DNA of 39,347 nt. It comes from an uncultured Oscillospiraceae bacterium (GTDB taxonomy: Bacteria; Bacillota; Clostridia; Oscillospirales; Oscillospiraceae). Where the stretch lies: contig CANQTW010000024.1 in NCBI GenBank assembly GCA_947626845.1, positions 1-39,347 of the forward strand. The letters are read 5' to 3'. The translations under genes and the position numbers were made by a program. The number at the start of each line of letters is the position of its first letter. The stretch's first letter is position 1. Below the pieces are notes generated by a model, which saw only the letters and a list, made by a program, of their open reading frames with translations, made no database searches and had not been told where the DNA came from. This document shows, piece by piece, positions 23,918 to 31,918 of this stretch.

Positions 23918-26287
23918 ATGAGAGAGCTTGGACGTATTTTATCCCGCCGGAGGCTGATCCTGGCCCTCGCGCTGATCCTCCTTCTCAACGGGCTTCTCTT
24001 TATCCGAGAGCAGAGGGAAAACGATTACGGGCTTGACCTGGAGCTTCCCGGCGGCGGCTTCATCTTCGCTGAAGGTACATTCACGGCGACCCAGGAGCCG
24101 GTGGACGCTTGGGCGGCCAGCCGGCGGTACGCGCAATGGCTGGAAAGGGTCAGGGGGCTGTCCCCGAACGACGCCAGAGCCGCGCTAAAGGACGAGAAGG
24201 AGGCGCTGGCGGAGAGGCTCGCCGGGGACGGGGAGACGGAAGAGGACAGGCTGGACTATGTGGCGGTGAACAATCTGCTCCGTCGGACCGATTACCTTAC
24301 CGGCTACGGGGAGTGGCTGGAGACCATTCAGAAAAACAAGGAAAACCTGCTGACCTTCTCCCTTTTCAACGATCCCAACAGCTTTTCGGGGCGGAATATC
24401 TTCAAGACGGCGGGGGAATTTGAAAAGCTCCGGGGCGTGGCGCTGACCCTGGGCGCGGACGGGGCGGTGGAGGCGTTTATGACCTTCCCGCTTACGGACT
24501 ATTTTCTGGTGCTGGCGCTTCTGCTGATGGGACTGTCCTTTTTGGAGGAGCGCAAGGCGGGGCTTTGGAGCGTGATCCACGCCGCGCCGCGGGGGCGTCT
24601 GCGGCTGGCGGCGCGGCGGACGGCCATACTGTTCGGCGCGTCGGTTGTGGGCGTTCTGCTGCTCTACGGCACGAATCTTGCGCTGGGATTTGCCATTTAC
24701 GGCGGTACGGACGATCTGGGCCGCGCGGTCCAGTCCGTGGAGGCGCTGGGGAGGCTCCCCATGCTGACCACGGTGGGCGGCTTCCTTGTCCGCTATTTCC
24801 TGCTGCGTATGGCGGCGGCGTTCCTGATCGCCCTGATCCTCTGGCTGATGCTGACGGCGGTCAACAACGTGAAGTACACCGTCATCGCCGCGGCGGGGGT
24901 GCTGGCGGCGGAGTACAGCCTGTATACGTTCCTGCCGGTGCAGAGCGTGTTCAACATCCTCAAATACTTCAACCTGTTCACCTACATAAGCCTTTCCGAC
25001 CTGTACGTGAACTATTTGAACATCGACGTGTTCGGCTTTCCGGTGGGAATCCGCGGCGTCTCACAGCTGGCGCTTCTCCCGCTGTGCCTGCTCCTGACGG
25101 CGGCCTGCGTGGCCCTCCAATGCCTCAAAAAGCCCACGGAGGGGCGGGACCTCCTGGGGCGGGCGGCCTATAAGATCAACAGCGTCACGGACAGATTTTT
25201 GCGCCGCCTGCGCCTGCTGGGCATGGAGCTTCACAAGACCCTGTGGATACAAAAGGGCATCGTCGCGGCGGCCCTGCTGGTCTATGTGGCCGTCGGCCTC
25301 TCCTATACGACGCCCGTCCCCGTCACGTCCCTGGCGGAACAGGCGGCCAGGGAGTACACGGCGATGTTCGCGGGGCCTGTCACCGGCGAGACCTTTGACC
25401 GTATGGACGGGGAGCGCAAGAGGCTGGACAACGACCTGGACGCCTACGAGGACGCGAAAAAAGCCTTCGCGGACGGCCTTATGGAGTACCCGGAGCTGGA
25501 CGTTTACGCCCGCAAGGCCGACACGGCCCAGATCAAAAGCGAGGGGCTTTCCACGGTCCGCGCCCGCTGTGAGGAGCTGCGGGCCAGGGGGGAGCGGGAG
25601 GGCTTTGCCCCCTGGCTTTTGGACGAGACGCCCTTTGAGAGCGTCTACGGAAGCTGCGCGGAGTATAACCAGCGGCAGGCCGCGCTGACGGCGGTGCTGG
25701 CTCTGACGCTGCTCCTGGGCGGAAGCATGGCCTACGAGCGGCAGTCCGGCATGATGTATCTTTTACGCTCCACCCCGCGGGGGAGAGGGGCGCTTATCCT
25801 CCGCAAGCTCCTGCTGGCGGCGGCGATGGCGTCCTCTGTCTGGGCCGTGGTCTACGGGCTGGAGGTTTATACGCTGTTGACCGGCTTCGATATCCCCGCC
25901 TGGAGTGCGCCGGCGAGGAATCTTTCCATGCTCCCCGCGTTCCCGCTGAGATGCTCCGTGGCCGGGTGGCTGGCGCTTTTGTATCTCCTCCGCTGGGCGG
26001 CGCTCTTTTTCTGCGGGGTCGTGGTACTGCTGATCTCCAGTCTGGCAAAGCGCCTTGAGATCGCCTGCGTTGCCTCCTGCGCCGTGATGCTGATCCCCTC
26101 CGTCCTCTACGCCTATATGGGGATCGGCGTGTTCCGCCCGCTGGCTGTCCTCCGGACGGTGGAGGCCATGCCCCTGCTCCTGGAGGCGAACGGGGCCTTC
26201 TCCGCGATATGGCCGTGGTTCGCGGCGCTTGCAACCGTCGCCGCCGCCGCGACTTTGCGGTTTTTCGCCCCAAAACGTGGCAGGTGA
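23918..26287 (+). CDS. Large ABC permease with internally duplicated halves
   Basis: This is a 789-residue membrane protein, about twice the size of a simple ABC-2 permease. TM1 is about residues 10-28, then an extracellular helical domain of about 160 residues rich in charged residues, then five to six helices (about 190-400). The plan repeats: a helix near 445, a second extracellular domain of about 130 residues, and six more helices to the end. The motif SFLEERKAGLWSVIHAAPRGR in half 1 matches MAYERQSGMMYLLRSTPRGRG in half 2, so the gene arose by duplication and fusion. It probably forms the full channel alone with two copies of the upstream ATPase. Confidence 0.85.
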   Translation: MRELGRILSRRRLILALALILLLNGLLFIREQRENDYGLDLELPGGGFIFAEGTFTATQEPVDAWAASRRYAQWLERVRGLSPNDARAALKDEKEALAERLAGDGETEEDRLDYVAVNNLLRRTDYLTGYGEWLETIQKNKENLLTFSLFNDPNSFSGRNIFKTAGEFEKLRGVALTLGADGAVEAFMTFPLTDYFLVLALLLMGLSFLEERKAGLWSVIHAAPRGRLRLAARRTAILFGASVVGVLLLYGTNLALGFAIYGGTDDLGRAVQSVEALGRLPMLTTVGGFLVRYFLLRMAAAFLIALILWLMLTAVNNVKYTVIAAAGVLAAEYSLYTFLPVQSVFNILKYFNLFTYISLSDLYVNYLNIDVFGFPVGIRGVSQLALLPLCLLLTAACVALQCLKKPTEGRDLLGRAAYKINSVTDRFLRRLRLLGMELHKTLWIQKGIVAAALLVYVAVGLSYTTPVPVTSLAEQAAREYTAMFAGPVTGETFDRMDGERKRLDNDLDAYEDAKKAFADGLMEYPELDVYARKADTAQIKSEGLSTVRARCEELRARGEREGFAPWLLDETPFESVYGSCAEYNQRQAALTAVLALTLLLGGSMAYERQSGMMYLLRSTPRGRGALILRKLLLAAAMASSVWAVVYGLEVYTLLTGFDIPAWSAPARNLSMLPAFPLRCSVAGWLALLYLLRWAALFFCGVVVLLISSLAKRLEIACVASCAVMLIPSVLYAYMGIGVFRPLAVLRTVEAMPLLLEANGAFSAIWPWFAALATVAAAATLRFFAPKRGR

Positions 26288-26305
26288 TACGGCGGCCCCT
26301 ACGAT
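26287..26305. repeat. REP-like repeat (half unit), copy 3
   Basis: TACGGCGGCCCCTACGATC is the reverse complement of the GTAGGGGCCGCC unit seen at 4.9 kb. It touches the permease stop codon. Confidence 0.6.
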
Positions 26306-26331
26306 CATTAAAGTAACAGCTCAGTTAAACG

Positions 26332-26365
26332 CCGTACGGGCCGCCGAGGACGGCGGCCCGTACGG
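26332..26365. repeat. Perfect 14-bp GC palindrome, copy 4
   Basis: CCGTACGGGCCGCC (26332-26345) pairs with GGCGGCCCGTACGG (26352-26365) around a 6-nt loop. It belongs to the GGGCCGCC family of this window and lies between convergent genes. Confidence 0.7.
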
Positions 26366-26412
26366 ATGTGTTGGACGAGATATTTGAGGAAAATCGGAAA
26401 TCATCACGTAAG

Positions 26413-26440
26413 ACGGCGGGCCGCCGTGGGCGGCGGCCCC
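26413..26440. repeat. GC palindrome, copy 5
   Basis: GGGCCGCC (26418-26425), loop GTGGGC, GGCGGCCC (26432-26439), then CTATGG. It belongs to the same family as the other copies and is also in the convergent gap between the permease and feoAB. Confidence 0.65.
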
Positions 26441-26491
26441 TATGGCGTCTATGGAGAGATGACCGGAAATTCGGAGAACGGCGGACCCTGC

Positions 26492-28840
26492 TTACAGTAT
26501 CAAAATCAAGATCCCGCGGGTGATAAGCGCGCCGAGCCACGCCAGGACGCACTGCCAGACGATGACGCCGGCGGACCAGGTGCGGCCCAGCTCCCGGCGG
26601 ATGGAGGCGATGGCGGCCACGCAGGGGGTGTACAGGAGGCTGAACACCAAAAGCGCCCCGGCGGAGACGGTGTCCAGCACCTGGGCCACGCCGCCCTGGG
26701 AGGAGAACAGCACCTCCAGTACGGAGACAACGCTCTCCTTGGCCATGAAGCCGCTGATGAGGGAGGTGCAGATGCGCCAGTCCCCCAGGCCCAGAGGCCG
26801 GAACAGCGGGGCGATGAATCCCGCCAGCATGGCCATGATGCTGTTGGAGGAGTCGGAGACCAGGTTGAAATGGAGATCGAAGCTCTGCAGGAACCAGACC
26901 ACCACGGTGGCGATGAAGATCACCGAAAAGGCGCGCTGGAGGAAGTCGCGGGCCTTCTCCCACATCAGCTGAAGGGTGTTGCGGAAGCTGGGGAAACGGT
27001 AGTTGGGAAGCTCCATGACAAAGGGAACGGCCTCGCCGCGAAACAGGAGCTTTTTATAGAGGAAGGCCACCAAGATGCCCACCAGGATGCCTAAAAGATA
27101 GAGGCCCGTCATGATAAAGCCGCCCTTGCCGGGGAAGAAGGTGCTGACAAAGAAGCCGTAGATGGGTAATTTCGCCGTACAGCTCATGAAGGGGGTCAGC
27201 AGAATGGTCATCTTCCTGTCCCGCTCGCTGGGGAGGGTGCGGGTGGCCATGACGGCGGGGACGGTACAGCCGAAGCCCACGAGCAGGGGGACGATGCTCC
27301 GTCCGGACAGGCCGATCTTCCGCAGAAGCTTGTCCATGAAAAAGGCCACGCGGGCTATGTAGCCGGAGTCCTCCAAAAGGGAGAGGAAGAAGAACATGGT
27401 GACCACGATGGGCATGAAGCTCAGTACTGAGCCCACGCCCTCGAAGATACCTTTGATGACCAGATCGTGGAGCACGGGGTTCACGCCGGCGCCTGTCATC
27501 CAGCCGTCCAGGGCGGCGGTCAGCGCGCCGATGCCCTTCTCTAAAAGCTCCTGCAGGAACGCGCCGATGACGTTGAAGGTCAGGTAAAACACCAGGCCCA
27601 TGATGGCGATGAATACGGGGATGGCGGTATATTTCCCCGTGAGGACGCGGTCAAGCTTCTCGCTGCGGATATGCTCCTTGCTCTCCCGCGGCTTCCGCAC
27701 GCACTCCCGACAGACGCGCCCGATAAAGCCGAAGCGCATATCCGCGATGGCGGCGCTGCGGTCAAGGCCCCGCTCCGTCTCCATCTGGAGGGTGATATGT
27801 TCCAGCAGCTCCTTCTCGTTGGTATCCAGGCCCAGCTTTTCGATGATCAGCGCGTCGCCCTCGATGCACTTGGCGGAGGCGAAGCGGGCGGGGATGCCGG
27901 AGTTCTCCGCGTGGTCCTCGATGAGGTGGACTACCGCGTGAAGGCACCGGTGGACCGCACCGCCAAAGGCGTCCTTGGCGCAGAAGTCCACCTTGACGGG
28001 CTTTTCCTGATATTTTGCCACGTGAAGGGCGTGGGTGATAAGCTCCCCGACGCCCTCATTTTTGGCGGCGGAGATGGGCACCACGGGGACGCCCAGCATG
28101 GCCTCCATGGTATTGACATCAATAGAGCCGCCGTTGCCGGTGAGCTCGTCCATCATGTTGAGGGCCACCACCATGGGCCTGTCCATCTCCAACAGCTGCA
28201 TGGTCAGGTAGAGGTTGCGCTCGATGTTGGTGGCGTCCACGATGTTGATGATGGCGTCGGGCTTCTCCTCAAGGACGAAGTCGCGGCTCACCAGCTCCTC
28301 GTTGGAATAGGGGGACATGGAGTAGATGCCGGGCAGATCGGTGATGCGCGTGTCCGGATGGCCGATGATGGCGCCGTCCTTCCGGTCCACGGTGATGCCG
28401 GGGAAGTTGCCCACATGCTGGTTGGCGCCGGTAAGACGGTTGAAAAGCGTCGTTTTGCCGCAATTCTGGTTGCCCACCAGGGCGAAGGTCAGGATGTGCC
28501 CGTCGGGCAGGGGATTTTCCGTGCTTTTTTCATGGTGGACGCCCGGCTCGCCAAAGTAGGGGTGGGGCTGTTTTGCCTTTTTCCTGGCCGCGGGAGCCGG
28601 TTCGGGCGCCGATGCCTCCAACTTTGTGATCTCGATATGCTCCGCGTCCGCCAGCCTGAGCGTCAGCTCATAGCCGTGGATGCGCAGCTCCATGGGGTCG
28701 CCCATGGGGGCGTATTTTACAACGGTGACCTCCGCGCCGGGGATGACGCCCATGTCGAGAAAATGCTGACGGAGAGCGCCGTCGCCACCTACCACGTCGA
28801 TGCGTCCGGTCTCGCCGATCTTCAGCTCTTTCAGTGTCAT
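26492..28840 (-). CDS. feoB: Ferrous iron transporter, FeoA-FeoB fusion
   Basis: This is a 782-residue fusion. Residues 1-75 are an SH3-like FeoA domain (HFLDMGVIPGAEV, RIHGYELTLR). A Pro/Lys-rich linker (about 76-110) leads to the FeoB GTPase: G1 GNQNCGKT (123-130), G2 in VGNFPGITVD, G3 DLPGIYS, G4 NMMD and G5 ISAAKNEG. The C-terminal part has the Gate-type helices with conserved Cys (LVGFGCTVPAV, MSCTAKLPIY). FeoB imports Fe2+. The canonical G1 motif usually reads GNPNxGKT, so Gln here is a minor variation. FeoA-FeoB fusions are known in Clostridia. Promoter and palindrome upstream suggest metal-dependent repression. Confidence 0.94.
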   Translation of the reverse strand: MTLKELKIGETGRIDVVGGDGALRQHFLDMGVIPGAEVTVVKYAPMGDPMELRIHGYELTLRLADAEHIEITKLEASAPEPAPAARKKAKQPHPYFGEPGVHHEKSTENPLPDGHILTFALVGNQNCGKTTLFNRLTGANQHVGNFPGITVDRKDGAIIGHPDTRITDLPGIYSMSPYSNEELVSRDFVLEEKPDAIINIVDATNIERNLYLTMQLLEMDRPMVVALNMMDELTGNGGSIDVNTMEAMLGVPVVPISAAKNEGVGELITHALHVAKYQEKPVKVDFCAKDAFGGAVHRCLHAVVHLIEDHAENSGIPARFASAKCIEGDALIIEKLGLDTNEKELLEHITLQMETERGLDRSAAIADMRFGFIGRVCRECVRKPRESKEHIRSEKLDRVLTGKYTAIPVFIAIMGLVFYLTFNVIGAFLQELLEKGIGALTAALDGWMTGAGVNPVLHDLVIKGIFEGVGSVLSFMPIVVTMFFFLSLLEDSGYIARVAFFMDKLLRKIGLSGRSIVPLLVGFGCTVPAVMATRTLPSERDRKMTILLTPFMSCTAKLPIYGFFVSTFFPGKGGFIMTGLYLLGILVGILVAFLYKKLLFRGEAVPFVMELPNYRFPSFRNTLQLMWEKARDFLQRAFSVIFIATVVVWFLQSFDLHFNLVSDSSNSIMAMLAGFIAPLFRPLGLGDWRICTSLISGFMAKESVVSVLEVLFSSQGGVAQVLDTVSAGALLVFSLLYTPCVAAIASIRRELGRTWSAGVIVWQCVLAWLGALITRGILILIL

Positions 28841-28862
28841 TGCAGTCTCGCTCTTTTCTGTG

Positions 28863-28882
28863 ATACGAATTTCTATCCGTAT
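28863..28882 (-). promoter_or_regulatory. Operator-like palindrome in the feoAB leader
   Basis: ATACG-N10-CGTAT (28863-28882) lies just downstream of the predicted start of the feoAB transcript. Iron regulators of the DtxR/IdeR or Fur families bind palindromes of about this size; which of them acts here cannot be read from the site. Confidence 0.45.
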
Positions 28883-28896
28883 GAGTGTTCGCTAAA

Positions 28897-28925
28897 AGAA
28901 TAGCACAAGCGGGTGGGAATGTAAA
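28897..28925 (-). promoter_or_regulatory. Promoter of feoAB
   Basis: On the minus strand, TTTACA (28925-28920), 17 bp, TATTCT (28902-28897). Transcription is predicted from about 28890. Confidence 0.7.
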
Positions 28926-28982
28926 GAGACGGGAAAAAACTTGGCGGGAAAATTTACGGTTGGGAGAAAATGAAATTTCCTA

Positions 28983-29011
28983 TTGTAATAAGCTGCAATT
29001 TCTGCTATGAT
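28983..29011 (+). promoter_or_regulatory. Promoter of the phosphoribosyltransferase-like gene
   Basis: TTGTAA (28983-28988), 17 bp, TATGAT (29006-29011), about 75 nt before the ATG. Confidence 0.65.
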
Positions 29012-29085
29012 GAATGGGCACGGACAGGCGTGAACGCGAAAAATGACTTTTCGCGCGGTATACTTTTGCAAGGAGGCCTTCAGGC

Positions 29086-29721
29086 ATGGAACCTAAATTC
29101 TTTCCCCTTTTACATATCGGCGGGACGCCGCTTTTGGCGGCCAGGGGGCATTTTGCCACCCAGAACAGCCACATCAACTATTTTATCGACACCACCGCCC
29201 AGAAATACAGCCTCAAGGGCTGTGAGGCCGTGGCCCACACCCTCTGCGAGAAGGTGAAGGGGCGCTTTCCGGTGGATTCCATCCTCTGCATGGACGGCAC
29301 CAGCACCGTGGGGACGTGCCTGGCCAAGGAGCTGACGAAGGCGGGCGGACGGTCCCTCAGCGAGGGCAGCAACATTTACATCGTCAAGGGCGAGCTCAAC
29401 AGCAGCGGCAAGCTCATCTTCCGGGACAACGCCCGGTTCATGCTGGAGGGCAAGCATGTGCTTATCCTGGCCTGCTCCCTGACCACCGGAAAGACGGTCC
29501 TGCAGGGGAAGGAGAGCGTGGAGTATTACGGCGGCAGGGTGGTAGGCGCGGCCTCCATTTACGCCGCGGTGGACAACGTGGAGGGCCTGCCGGTGGTGTC
29601 CATCTTCGACACCAATACCATCCCGGACTACGTCTCCTACAGCCCCTCCGAGTGTCCCATGTGCAAGGCCGGACAGCCCATCGACGCGGTGGTCAACACC
29701 TACGGCTTCTCGAAAATCTGA
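29086..29721 (+). CDS. Phosphoribosyltransferase-like protein with altered PRPP motif
   Basis: This is a 211-residue cytoplasmic protein of the type I phosphoribosyltransferase fold, closest in look to orotate phosphoribosyltransferases. ILCMDGTSTVGTCLAKEL and GKHVLILACSLTTGKT line up with the ligand loop and the PRPP loop. In active enzymes the latter usually reads VDDxxTTGxT; here the two acidic residues are replaced by Ala-Cys. The C terminus has a CPMCKAGQP motif. AAGGAGG precedes the ATG. It may be a binding or regulatory relative rather than an enzyme; this is inference. A hairpin at 29724-29745 follows. Confidence 0.75.
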   Translation: MEPKFFPLLHIGGTPLLAARGHFATQNSHINYFIDTTAQKYSLKGCEAVAHTLCEKVKGRFPVDSILCMDGTSTVGTCLAKELTKAGGRSLSEGSNIYIVKGELNSSGKLIFRDNARFMLEGKHVLILACSLTTGKTVLQGKESVEYYGGRVVGAASIYAAVDNVEGLPVVSIFDTNTIPDYVSYSPSECPMCKAGQPIDAVVNTYGFSKI

Positions 29722-29723
29722 AA

Positions 29724-29745
29724 GGCGCGTTGTACAAAACGCGCC
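29724..29745. terminator. Hairpin after the phosphoribosyltransferase-like gene
   Basis: GGCGCGT (29724-29730) pairs with ACGCGCC (29739-29745), starting 2 nt after the stop. There is no U-tract, so terminator function is uncertain. Confidence 0.4.
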
Positions 29746-29827
29746 GGGAATACAGCGGGCCGCCTCTCCGGGGCGGTGCCGTAGGGAAACATTGTGAACC
29801 TACCTAACTGAATAATGTTTTCCTTGT

Positions 29828-29855
29828 AGGAGCCTGTGGTGATGCACAGGCTCCT
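29828..29855. repeat. Perfect 11-bp inverted repeat near the left element end
   Basis: AGGAGCCTGTG (29828-29838), loop GTGATG, CACAGGCTCCT (29845-29855). It lies 10 bp beyond the stop of the serine recombinase gene. It could be a terminator stem or a recombinase/end-recognition site. Confidence 0.6.
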
Positions 29856-29865
29856 GTAATTTGTG

Positions 29866-31554
29866 TCATGCAATTTCCAGATCCAGCTCCGCGACCTGTA
29901 CGAGAATATCCTCCAGCTCCTGGGGCATGTCGTCCAGGATGCCAATGTCCCGGTAGTGGATGACGATCTCCTGTGGGGCGCTGTGGGAATACTTCTTGGC
30001 ACGCTCGCCGACTTCGATGCGCTTGATGAAGGTATGGAGGAGCTCCGGGGTCAGTTCGTCTATTTCTGTGTACTTGTGGGCGTTCTCCAGGAAGCGGTCA
30101 AAGTTGGAGGTGGAGTCTTTCAGCTCTTGTAAGTGGCCAGTCAGCTCCGGGAGGGCGTTCTTGATGTTCTCCTGCTCTGAGGTGTACTCGGTGGATAAGA
30201 TCCTGTACTGCTCGTCCGGGATTCGGCCAAGGACGTTGTCCTCGTAGAGACGCTTGAACAGGGACATGAGCTCGCTTTGACGCTTGGTCATCCTTGCAAT
30301 CTGCTTTTCAAGGCTGCGGATTTCCTTCTGCGCCTCCTTCGTGCGCTTCATGCCGATGTATTCCGCGAACTTGCGTTCATTCTGTCTTGCGAAGTGGGTG
30401 ACACGCCGGATATCGTCCAGAACGATGGCGGCAAGTTCGGATTCCCGGATATAATGTCCCGTACAGTTGCCCCTGCCCGTCTTCTTGTATTTGGAGCACA
30501 TAAAGCTGTTCTTGGATGCCTCCATCGCGTGGGAGCGGTGGATCACCATGGTCCCGCCGCAGTCCTTGCAATAGACGAGGCCGGAGAACATATCCTGCTC
30601 ATCAAAATTCGTGCGCCGGCGCTTGTGCTTGCGGATGTCCTGCACGATCTCCCATGTCTGCCTGTCAATCAGCGGCTCATGCGTTCCCTCGAAACGGAGT
30701 CGTTCGGATTCCGGGCGCTGGATGCGTTTCTTGTTTTTGTAGGAAATAGTAGTGGATTTCATGTTGATGGTCACACCTAAATATACTTCGTTCTCCAGAA
30801 TTTGTCCTACCGTCCTGCTCGCCCAACCGTATGGATCGGATTCATCCAGGTCCTTGCATCGGGCCCCGTACTTGAGATAGTTGTAATAGACCGGGCAATA
30901 AATCTTCTCGCTTTTGAGCTGATTTGCGATTCGCGTCGGGCCGAGGCCGGAGGCGCATAGGGCGAAGATGTGTTTGACTACGGGCGCTGTGTCCGGGTCG
31001 GGAACGATGTGGCGCTTTGGGTCATCCGGGTCTTTCATGTAGCCGTAGTTCGGGCGGGACGAAACTCTTGCCCCGGTGCCCGCTTTGAGCTTTACCGATG
31101 AACGGCCTTTTTGACTGGTGTCCTTGGCGTACAGTTCGTTGATGATATTCCTGAACGGGGTGAAATCATTGGAGGATTCCACGAGACTGTCCACGCCGTC
31201 GTTGACGGCTATGAAGCGGACACCGTAGCTGGGGAAGACCAGTTCGGTGTACTGGCCAACCTGAAGGTACTCCCTGCCGAGGCGGGACATATCCTTGACA
31301 ATCAGCGTACTTACCTGCTCCGATTCTATGAGCCCCATGACCTCCTGCCAGCCGGGGCGGTTGAAGTTGGTGCCTGTGTAACCATCGTCATAGATGAACC
31401 GCGTATTTGTGAAACCTTTGTCGGCGGCGTACTTCTCTAACAATAGTCTTTGGTTTTGGATGCTGTTGGAGTCGTCCTCCCTACCGCTTCGCTTCTGCAT
31501 ATCCTCCTGGCTCAAGCGGCCATAGAGGATGGTGTATTTATCTTGGCTTGCCAT
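29866..31554 (-). CDS. Large serine recombinase (Tn4451 TnpX-like)
   Basis: This 562-residue enzyme excises and inserts the element through a serine-DNA intermediate. The catalytic domain has YGRLSQED with nucleophile S15, then NQRLLLEKYA and VKDMSRLGREYLQ. A recombinase domain follows (NYGYMKDPDD, YLGVTINMK) and a zinc ribbon (CKDCGG...C...C). A coiled-coil region (KEIRSLEKQIARMTKRQ) and a long C-terminal domain complete it. The ATG at 31554 has AAAGGAGG upstream. It lies at the left end of the element, as tnpX does in Tn4451-like transposons. Such enzymes usually recombine at a GA dinucleotide. Confidence 0.93.
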   Translation of the reverse strand: MASQDKYTILYGRLSQEDMQKRSGREDDSNSIQNQRLLLEKYAADKGFTNTRFIYDDGYTGTNFNRPGWQEVMGLIESEQVSTLIVKDMSRLGREYLQVGQYTELVFPSYGVRFIAVNDGVDSLVESSNDFTPFRNIINELYAKDTSQKGRSSVKLKAGTGARVSSRPNYGYMKDPDDPKRHIVPDPDTAPVVKHIFALCASGLGPTRIANQLKSEKIYCPVYYNYLKYGARCKDLDESDPYGWASRTVGQILENEVYLGVTINMKSTTISYKNKKRIQRPESERLRFEGTHEPLIDRQTWEIVQDIRKHKRRRTNFDEQDMFSGLVYCKDCGGTMVIHRSHAMEASKNSFMCSKYKKTGRGNCTGHYIRESELAAIVLDDIRRVTHFARQNERKFAEYIGMKRTKEAQKEIRSLEKQIARMTKRQSELMSLFKRLYEDNVLGRIPDEQYRILSTEYTSEQENIKNALPELTGHLQELKDSTSNFDRFLENAHKYTEIDELTPELLHTFIKRIEVGERAKKYSHSAPQEIVIHYRDIGILDDMPQELEDILVQVAELDLEIA

Positions 31555-31629
31555 ATTTTCCTCCTTTCCGGGCAAGCCGGTACAGCAGTACAACAATACC
31601 GCATGACTTGCCCAAAGTCTATACTTTTT

Positions 31630-31905
31630 TCAAACTTTTTTGAGGTCGCTGTCTATGACCCGGAAGAGGCTATCCGTGGGCGTGCGTTTGGCTCCCGCCT
31701 CGAAGACGGAGCGGATGCGGAAGAGCCTGCCGCCGATGTACATCTCGCGGTAGATTTGGGACTCACCGTTGGCACTCTCGGAATACTCCGTGTTTTTGAA
31801 GCCTGGGAACATCTTGTTGCCGCCCATGTAGCGCCACTCGCTCACATCGCTGGGTTTGTAGCCGCCGAGCATGCCGGTGGCTTGGTATTCTTCAAAATCT
31901 GTCAA
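31630..31905 (-). CDS. Small TnpW-like element protein
   Basis: This is a 91-residue protein, starting at TTG (31905) with AAGGAGG 8 nt upstream, overlapping nothing but lying 13 nt beyond the relaxase stop. The C-terminal half, MYIGGRLFRIRSVFEA...DSLFRVIDSDLKK, resembles the short TnpW-type proteins of Tn4451-like elements (IGGxxYxVxxxF..., D-x-L-x-R-x-I). The N-terminal half (EYQATGMLGGYKPSDVSEWRYMGG) is not recognised. It is transcribed with the mob genes. The role of TnpW proteins is unclear. Confidence 0.55.
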   Translation of the reverse strand: MTDFEEYQATGMLGGYKPSDVSEWRYMGGNKMFPGFKNTEYSESANGESQIYREMYIGGRLFRIRSVFEAGAKRTPTDSLFRVIDSDLKKV

Positions 31906-31918
31906 TGAAAATTCCTCC

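Noticed and set aside
26325-26963. 212-codon minus-strand frame overlapping the end of feoAB
   Set aside because: It is out of frame with FeoB, built largely from palindromic repeat DNA, and has no ribosome binding site.
27671-28903. 410-codon plus-strand frame opposite FeoB
   Set aside because: It is antisense to FeoB with all its G motifs; the Asp/Gly/His-rich composition is a mirror of FeoB codons.
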